Shown one piece after another: positions 7,533 through 10,046 of a stretch of 10,046 bases of DNA. The first letter of the stretch is position 1. Each line of letters starts with the position of its first letter. A model generated the notes under the pieces. That model was given only the letters and a program-made list of their open reading frames with translations. It was not told where the DNA came from and made no database searches. Source of the stretch: Verrucomicrobiales bacterium (GTDB taxonomy: Bacteria; Verrucomicrobiota; Verrucomicrobiia; Limisphaerales; UBA1100); the NCBI GenBank assembly GCA_003517285.1, contig DPAW01000035.1, positions 1 through 10,046 on the forward strand. Direction: 5' to 3'. The position numbers and the translations under genes were made by a program.

Positions 7533-7853
7533 TCATTCACTGTCAGCGGTGTTGGCAGTGAGCCATTCGAGATAGCGCGCGCTGCCAGTGGGAAGAGGCC
7601 AAGCGACAAATTCGGGGGTGTCATACGGATGCACCTCCAGGACATGGGTTTCCAATTCGGCCAGGCGTACCTCGGTGGTTTTGAGGATCATCAGGATCTC
7701 GTTTTCCTGGCAGATTTTGCCTTCCCACCAGTAATGCGATTCCACGCCGGGCACGAGGTTGGCGCAGGCGGCCAAGCGGCGTTCGAGGATGCCGGCGGCC
7801 AGTTGGCGGGCTACGTCCAGACTCGGCACGGTGACGAGTACGATGTGGTGCAT
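7533..7853 (-). CDS. cutA: CutA1-family divalent-cation tolerance protein
   Basis: 106 residues from the ATG at 7853, a normal length for CutA1. GGAG lies 8 bases upstream, which favours this start over 7901, whose extra 16 residues are not family-like. Hallmarks are VTVPSLDVARQLA (8-20), LERRLAACANLVPGV (23-37), YWWEGKI (41-47), EILMILKT (52-59) and HPYDTPE (75-81). Family knowledge: CutA1 forms a very stable cytoplasmic trimer with a ferredoxin-like fold. It was linked to copper tolerance in E. coli, but its molecular role is still debated. It has no signal peptide, unlike the three genes after it. It lies 43 bases upstream of the SurA-like gene on the same strand and is divergent from the SDR gene. 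Placement in the same operon is possible, but the next gene has its own promoter-like sequence. Confidence 0.95.
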   Translation of the reverse strand: MHHIVLVTVPSLDVARQLAAGILERRLAACANLVPGVESHYWWEGKICQENEILMILKTTEVRLAELETHVLEVHPYDTPEFVAWPLPTGSARYLEWLTANTADSE

Positions 7854-7861
7854 AGGGCAAT

Positions 7862-7865
7862 CTCC
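7862..7865 (-). promoter_or_regulatory. Shine-Dalgarno of cutA
   Basis: GGAG on the minus strand, 8 bases before the ATG at 7853. It supports the shorter start that matches the CutA1 family. Confidence 0.6.
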
Positions 7866-7922
7866 AATGATCCATGGCCAATGTCCAAGCAAATTGGGCA
7901 TTGAACCTTGGACAATTGGTCA
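7864..7922. repeat. Degenerate CCAAT/ATTGG repeat with an imperfect inverted repeat between cutA and the SDR gene
   Basis: CCAAT occurs at 7864-7868 and 7878-7882, and ATTGG at 7893-7897 and 7915-7919, embedded in related words such as ATGTCCAAG and CTTGGACAATT. The arms TGGCCAATGTCCAAG (7875-7889) and CTTGGACAATTGGTCA (7907-7922) are reverse complements apart from one mismatch and one extra base, with a 17-base loop. It covers most of the 90-base divergent gap and overlaps the cutA Shine-Dalgarno and the -35 box of the SDR promoter. It could be an operator, a hairpin, or one copy of a dispersed intergenic repeat. Confidence 0.6.
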
Positions 7923-7936
7923 TCCCCTCGTAATCT
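7908..7936 (+). promoter_or_regulatory. Candidate SDR promoter, placed for a leaderless transcript
   Basis: TTGGAC (7908-7913) and TAATCT (7931-7936) are separated by 17 bases. Only 7 bases lie between the -10 box and the ATG at 7944, so the transcript would start essentially at the start codon. The bases before the ATG (CTCCCGCCC) contain no Shine-Dalgarno. The -35 box lies within the right arm of the inverted repeat, so a protein bound there would probably block the promoter. Confidence 0.42.
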
Positions 7937-7943
7937 CCCGCCC

Positions 7944-8696
7944 ATGAACCAGATTGATCTTTCGAGTCGGAATGCCGTGGTGACGGGCGGTGCGCGCGGG
8001 ATTGGCTATGCGATCGCCCAGCGGCTGCTTCAATCAGGTGCCAGCGTGAGTGTGTGGGATGTGGATCCCGAGGCGGCCGCCAAGGCCAAGGCCGGCTTGT
8101 CCGAGCACGGCACGGTGAATACGCAGACGGTCGAGCTTACCGATGCCGATGCGGTGGCGGCTGCGACCGAAGGCACCATCAGCTCCCTCGGGCACATTGA
8201 TATTCTCTGTAACAACGCCGGCATTGCGGGCGGTAATTATAAGACGTGGGAATATCCGGTGGAGGAATTTCGACGGGTGATTGATGTGGACCTGAACGCG
8301 GTGTTCATCTGCTGTCGCGCCGTGGTGCCGCACATGCGCGAACGTGGATACGGCCGCATTATTAATACCGCCTCGATTGCCGGCAAGGAGGGCAACCCGA
8401 ACGCCAGCGCCTACAGCGCCGCCAAGGCCGGCGTGATCGGCCTTACCAAGAGTCTCGGTAAGGAGCTAGCACAGGACGGCATTTGCGTGAACTGCTTCAC
8501 CCCCGCCGTGATCCAAACCGATATTCTCAAACAGATTACCCAGCAGCATATTGATTACATGCTCAGCAAAATCCCCATGGGCCGCTTTGGCGAAGTGGAG
8601 GAAGCCGGCGCGCTGGTCGCGTGGTTGGCCAGTGAGGATTGCTCATTTACCACCGGCGGCGTGTTCGATCTTTCCGGCGGCCGGGCCACGTATTAA
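7944..8696 (+). CDS. Short-chain dehydrogenase/reductase (SDR), probably NAD-dependent
   Basis: 250 residues, the usual length of a classical SDR. Visible motifs: cofactor loop TGGARGIG (14-21), Asp39 after the second strand (VWDVD), which favours NAD over NADP, NNAG (90-93), N118, S144 and Y-x-x-x-K (Y157, K161). Together these give the full N-S-Y-K catalytic set. The C-terminus GGVFDLSGGRATY resembles sugar-acid or polyol dehydrogenases of the FabG-like group rather than fatty-acid-synthesis FabG, from memory only. The expected reaction is reversible oxidation of a secondary alcohol in the cytosol; the substrate cannot be read from sequence. I prefer the ATG at 7944 over 7908, because the first 12 residues of the longer form are not SDR-like and fall on the promoter. 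It leads a compact plus-strand set with the 75-residue protein (9-base gap) and the membrane protein. Confidence 0.93.
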   Translation: MNQIDLSSRNAVVTGGARGIGYAIAQRLLQSGASVSVWDVDPEAAAKAKAGLSEHGTVNTQTVELTDADAVAAATEGTISSLGHIDILCNNAGIAGGNYKTWEYPVEEFRRVIDVDLNAVFICCRAVVPHMRERGYGRIINTASIAGKEGNPNASAYSAAKAGVIGLTKSLGKELAQDGICVNCFTPAVIQTDILKQITQQHIDYMLSKIPMGRFGEVEEAGALVAWLASEDCSFTTGGVFDLSGGRATY

Positions 8697-8705
8697 ACTC
8701 ACCCC

Positions 8706-8933
8706 ATGGAACGCGCCGAAGCCAGCGAGAAAATCAAAACCCACTGTAAAACCATTGCATTGGAAATGATGAACCTCAACCCGATCATCACCCATCTGGA
8801 TGATCAGGAAACGCAGGAAGCCCTGTTTGAAGCCAGCTACGAATTGACTAAACAACTGGAGATCATCAAGAAACGTGTGATCAAGCTCGAACGCCGCGAC
8901 GACGCCGGCGCGGATACCTCCACGGAGTTGTGA
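8706..8933 (+). CDS. Small hypothetical helical protein (75 residues)
   Basis: I do not recognise this protein. It starts MERAEASEKIKTHCKTIALE and is rich in Glu, Lys and Leu, with no glycine before residue 68. It is predicted almost wholly helical: one amphipathic helix at about 4-30 and a second at about 33-64 (ETQEALFEASYELTKQLEII, then a basic KKRVIKLERR), possibly a short coiled coil, with a polar tail. There is no signal peptide or membrane segment, so it is probably cytosolic. It fits tightly between its neighbours, 9 bases after the SDR and 1 base before the membrane protein, on the same strand, which supports it as a real gene. Its own Shine-Dalgarno is not evident, so translation may depend on the SDR. 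The function is unknown. Confidence 0.72.
   Translation: MERAEASEKIKTHCKTIALEMMNLNPIITHLDDQETQEALFEASYELTKQLEIIKKRVIKLERRDDAGADTSTEL
8924..8927 (+). promoter_or_regulatory. Shine-Dalgarno of the membrane protein gene
   Basis: GGAG inside the end of the 75-residue protein gene, 7 bases before the ATG at 8935. It supports that start and close co-translation of the two genes. Confidence 0.55.
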
Positions 8934-8934
8934 C

Positions 8935-9450
8935 ATGACCCCGGCCGATTTTGCTTACCTGGCGGTGCGCGGCACGGCCTGGCTAGCGATGGCCTGTTAT
9001 TTCCTCGGCGCATTTCTGCTGCTGCAAACCCACGGCGCACGCCCGCGCTTTCCCGCCACACGCTGGATCTGGGCGATTGGATGCGATTTCTATTTCTGGC
9101 ACGTGATCGCCGCGTTTCATTTTGCGCATGAATGGAGCCATGCCGCCGCTGTGCATAGCGTCAACGAACGCGCCCTCGCCTTCACCGGCCAGTATGCGTC
9201 CTATGGTATTTGGTTTAACTACGCGTTTCTCGCAGCTTGGATCATTGATGCCGCCTGGCTTTGGAGTGATGAAGAAAGTTATCTACGCCGCCGCCGAGCC
9301 CTCAGCTGGGGCTTGCATGGTTTCCTTCTTTTCATGGTTATTAATGGTGCGATCATCTTTGCGCCAGATTACGTCCGCTGGCCGAGCGCCATCGCCTTGG
9401 CGGTGCTGGAGTGGGCGTGGTTTACCAGCCCAGCACGTGGGCGAACATGA
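8935..9450 (+). CDS. His-rich multi-pass membrane protein of unknown function
   Basis: 171 residues with four or five hydrophobic segments at about 10-31, 44-64, 90-110, 123-143 and 149-163. A striking His/Trp-rich stretch, WHVIAAFHFAHEWSHAAAVH (55-74), holds H56, H62, H65, H69 and H74, at the end of the second helix and just beyond it. Later comes GIWFNYAFLAAWIIDAAWLW (91-110), with N95 and D105 within a helix. The pattern HxWSH ... NYxF...W..D..W resembles an undescribed family I associate with planctomycetes and verrucomicrobia, from memory only. HEWSH formally fits HExxH, but that alone does not make it a protease. The start is supported by GGAG and a 1-base gap after the 75-residue gene. 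Its 3' end overlaps the convergent DHS-like gene by 29 bases. Location: inner membrane, by inference. Confidence 0.82.
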   Translation: MTPADFAYLAVRGTAWLAMACYFLGAFLLLQTHGARPRFPATRWIWAIGCDFYFWHVIAAFHFAHEWSHAAAVHSVNERALAFTGQYASYGIWFNYAFLAAWIIDAAWLWSDEESYLRRRRALSWGLHGFLLFMVINGAIIFAPDYVRWPSAIALAVLEWAWFTSPARGRT

Positions 9451-10046
9451 GCGGGGCCACAATGCTGGCATCGCTTTCGATCACAAACTTGGGCGTGTTC
9501 GGCTCCAGCTTGCCCCAAGTGATTTTCTCATTGGGCACCGCGCCGGAATAGCTGCCGTAACTGGTAGTGGAATCGCTGATCTGGCAGAAGTACGCCCAAC
9601 ACGGGCAATCCAAGCGAAGATCTTGATGGAGCATGGGCACCACGCAGATCGGAAAATCGCCCGCGATGCCGCCGCCGATTTGAAAGAACCCCACGGTGCT
9701 TCCCTGTGCCGCGCAAGGGCCGCCCTTAGCGGGCAGGGTTTCGGTATCGCCCTGCGATTCAGCGCACTCGCGCACGGACTGACCCATGGTGGTTTGCAAA
9801 TACCAATCGGCCAACGCCCCCATGCACTCCGCACCGGAACGAACGACATTAAAATCCAGGTCGCCGACCAAACAATGCCCCACGAACATGTTGCCCAGCG
9901 TGGAGTCTTCCCAACCTGGCACAAAAAGTGGCAGATTCTTATCCGCCGCAGCGACCAACCAAGAGTCCCTCGGATCAATCTGGTAATGCGCCTTCACTCG
10001 CTCTTCGTTGAGCAGGCGATAAAGGTATTCGTGCGGGAAATGCCGC
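9422..10046 (-). CDS. Deoxyhypusine-synthase-like enzyme, C-terminal part (5' end beyond right edge)
   Basis: The frame is open from the right edge to TAA at 9424-9422, giving 207 visible residues; full-length relatives have roughly 330-390, so the N-terminal part is missing. Visible residues 1-31 include HEYLYRLLNEE and YQIDPRDSWL, followed by FVPGWEDSTLGNMF, corresponding to the eukaryotic VPALTDGSLGDM segment. An NAD-site-like GGGI follows, then SYGSYSGAVPNEKITWGK, whose final lysine (codon 9509-9511) aligns with the active-site lysine of human DHS (WGK, Lys329). Near the end are ESDAS and APLMFAHVLGW. Eukaryotic DHS moves the aminobutyl group of spermidine to eIF5A. Bacteria lack eIF5A, and bacterial homologues are thought to use a small amine, for example making homospermidine. 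I therefore infer a cytosolic polyamine enzyme. A valine GTG at 9997 is internal, not the start. Confidence 0.9.
   Translation of the reverse strand, partial: RHFPHEYLYRLLNEERVKAHYQIDPRDSWLVAAADKNLPLFVPGWEDSTLGNMFVGHCLVGDLDFNVVRSGAECMGALADWYLQTTMGQSVRECAESQGDTETLPAKGGPCAAQGSTVGFFQIGGGIAGDFPICVVPMLHQDLRLDCPCWAYFCQISDSTTSYGSYSGAVPNEKITWGKLEPNTPKFVIESDASIVAPLMFAHVLGW

Noticed and set aside
7490..7645. N-terminal extension of the SurA-like protein to 7645
   Set aside because: It overlaps the end of cutA by over 100 bases, has no export signal at its start and would bury the real signal peptide at residue 53.
7854..7901. Longer cutA start at 7901
   Set aside because: The extra 16 residues come from the CCAAT/ATTGG repeat and are not CutA1-like; the ATG at 7853 has a good Shine-Dalgarno.
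8668..8696. Promoter for the 75-residue gene based on TATTAA at 8691-8696
   Set aside because: No -35 sequence lies 16-18 bases upstream, and the 9-base gap after the SDR suggests co-transcription.
8935..9450. Reading the membrane protein as a zinc protease because of HEWSH
   Set aside because: HExxH alone is weak evidence. No third ligand motif such as the LDG or NxxPxxxxD of site-2 proteases is visible, and I recall related proteins with other residues at the Glu position.
1..10046. Mobile element, phage, CRISPR, tRNA or defence system
   Set aside because: I found no transposase, integrase, direct-repeat array, cloverleaf or defence domain by reading, and composition looks uniform. The block seems to be ordinary chromosome.

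Overview
The window looks like chromosomal DNA from a Verrucomicrobiota-type bacterium (Pedosphaera/Limisphaera-like lineages would fit). This is inferred from gene style, not from any search. The main pointers are an FHA–Ser/Thr kinase–membrane–TPR–LRR fusion with a DWG in place of DFG, large secreted Sel1-repeat proteins, and a bacterial deoxyhypusine-synthase-like enzyme. Base composition looks even, at roughly 55-60% GC by eye, and I see no insertion sequence, phage gene, tRNA, rRNA or CRISPR array. Coding density is very high. The longest gene-free stretch is about 144 bases.

Layout. (1) 1-312, minus: N-terminal part of an ABC-2-type permease running off the left edge. (2) 313-456: divergent intergenic region with a candidate promoter for each side. 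(3) 457-2937, plus: an 826-residue receptor-like kinase, predicted to have cytosolic FHA and kinase domains, one membrane helix, and TPR-like and 21-residue leucine-rich repeats outside. (4) 2938-7853, minus: four genes in transcription order, cutA, a SurA/PpiC-like periplasmic protein, and two exported Sel1-repeat proteins, the last two joined by a TGATG stop/start overlap. The kinase and the last Sel1 gene meet stop codon to stop codon with no base between. (5) 7854-7943: divergent intergenic region holding a degenerate CCAAT/ATTGG repeat with an imperfect inverted repeat. (6) 7944-9450, plus: an SDR dehydrogenase, a 75-residue helical protein and a multi-pass membrane protein, closely packed. 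(7) 9422-10046, minus: C-terminal part of a deoxyhypusine-synthase-like enzyme whose end overlaps the membrane protein gene by 29 bases.

How the genes may work together. The minus-strand block is mostly about the periplasm: a SurA-like chaperone followed by two exported Sel1 scaffolds. The facing kinase also puts a repeat-rich sensor outside the membrane, so a link between kinase and Sel1 proteins is possible, but it rests only on proximity and shared compartment. The SDR resembles NAD-dependent sugar-acid or polyol dehydrogenases. The DHS-like enzyme keeps the active-site lysine and probably acts in polyamine metabolism, since bacteria lack the eIF5A substrate.

The points most worth a second look are: two promoters placed so that their transcripts would start almost at the ATG (leaderless mRNAs); the parvulin-like domain that seems to lack both catalytic histidines; the repeated array-plus-cap design of the two Sel1 proteins; the DHS-like enzyme; and the His-rich membrane protein of unknown function.
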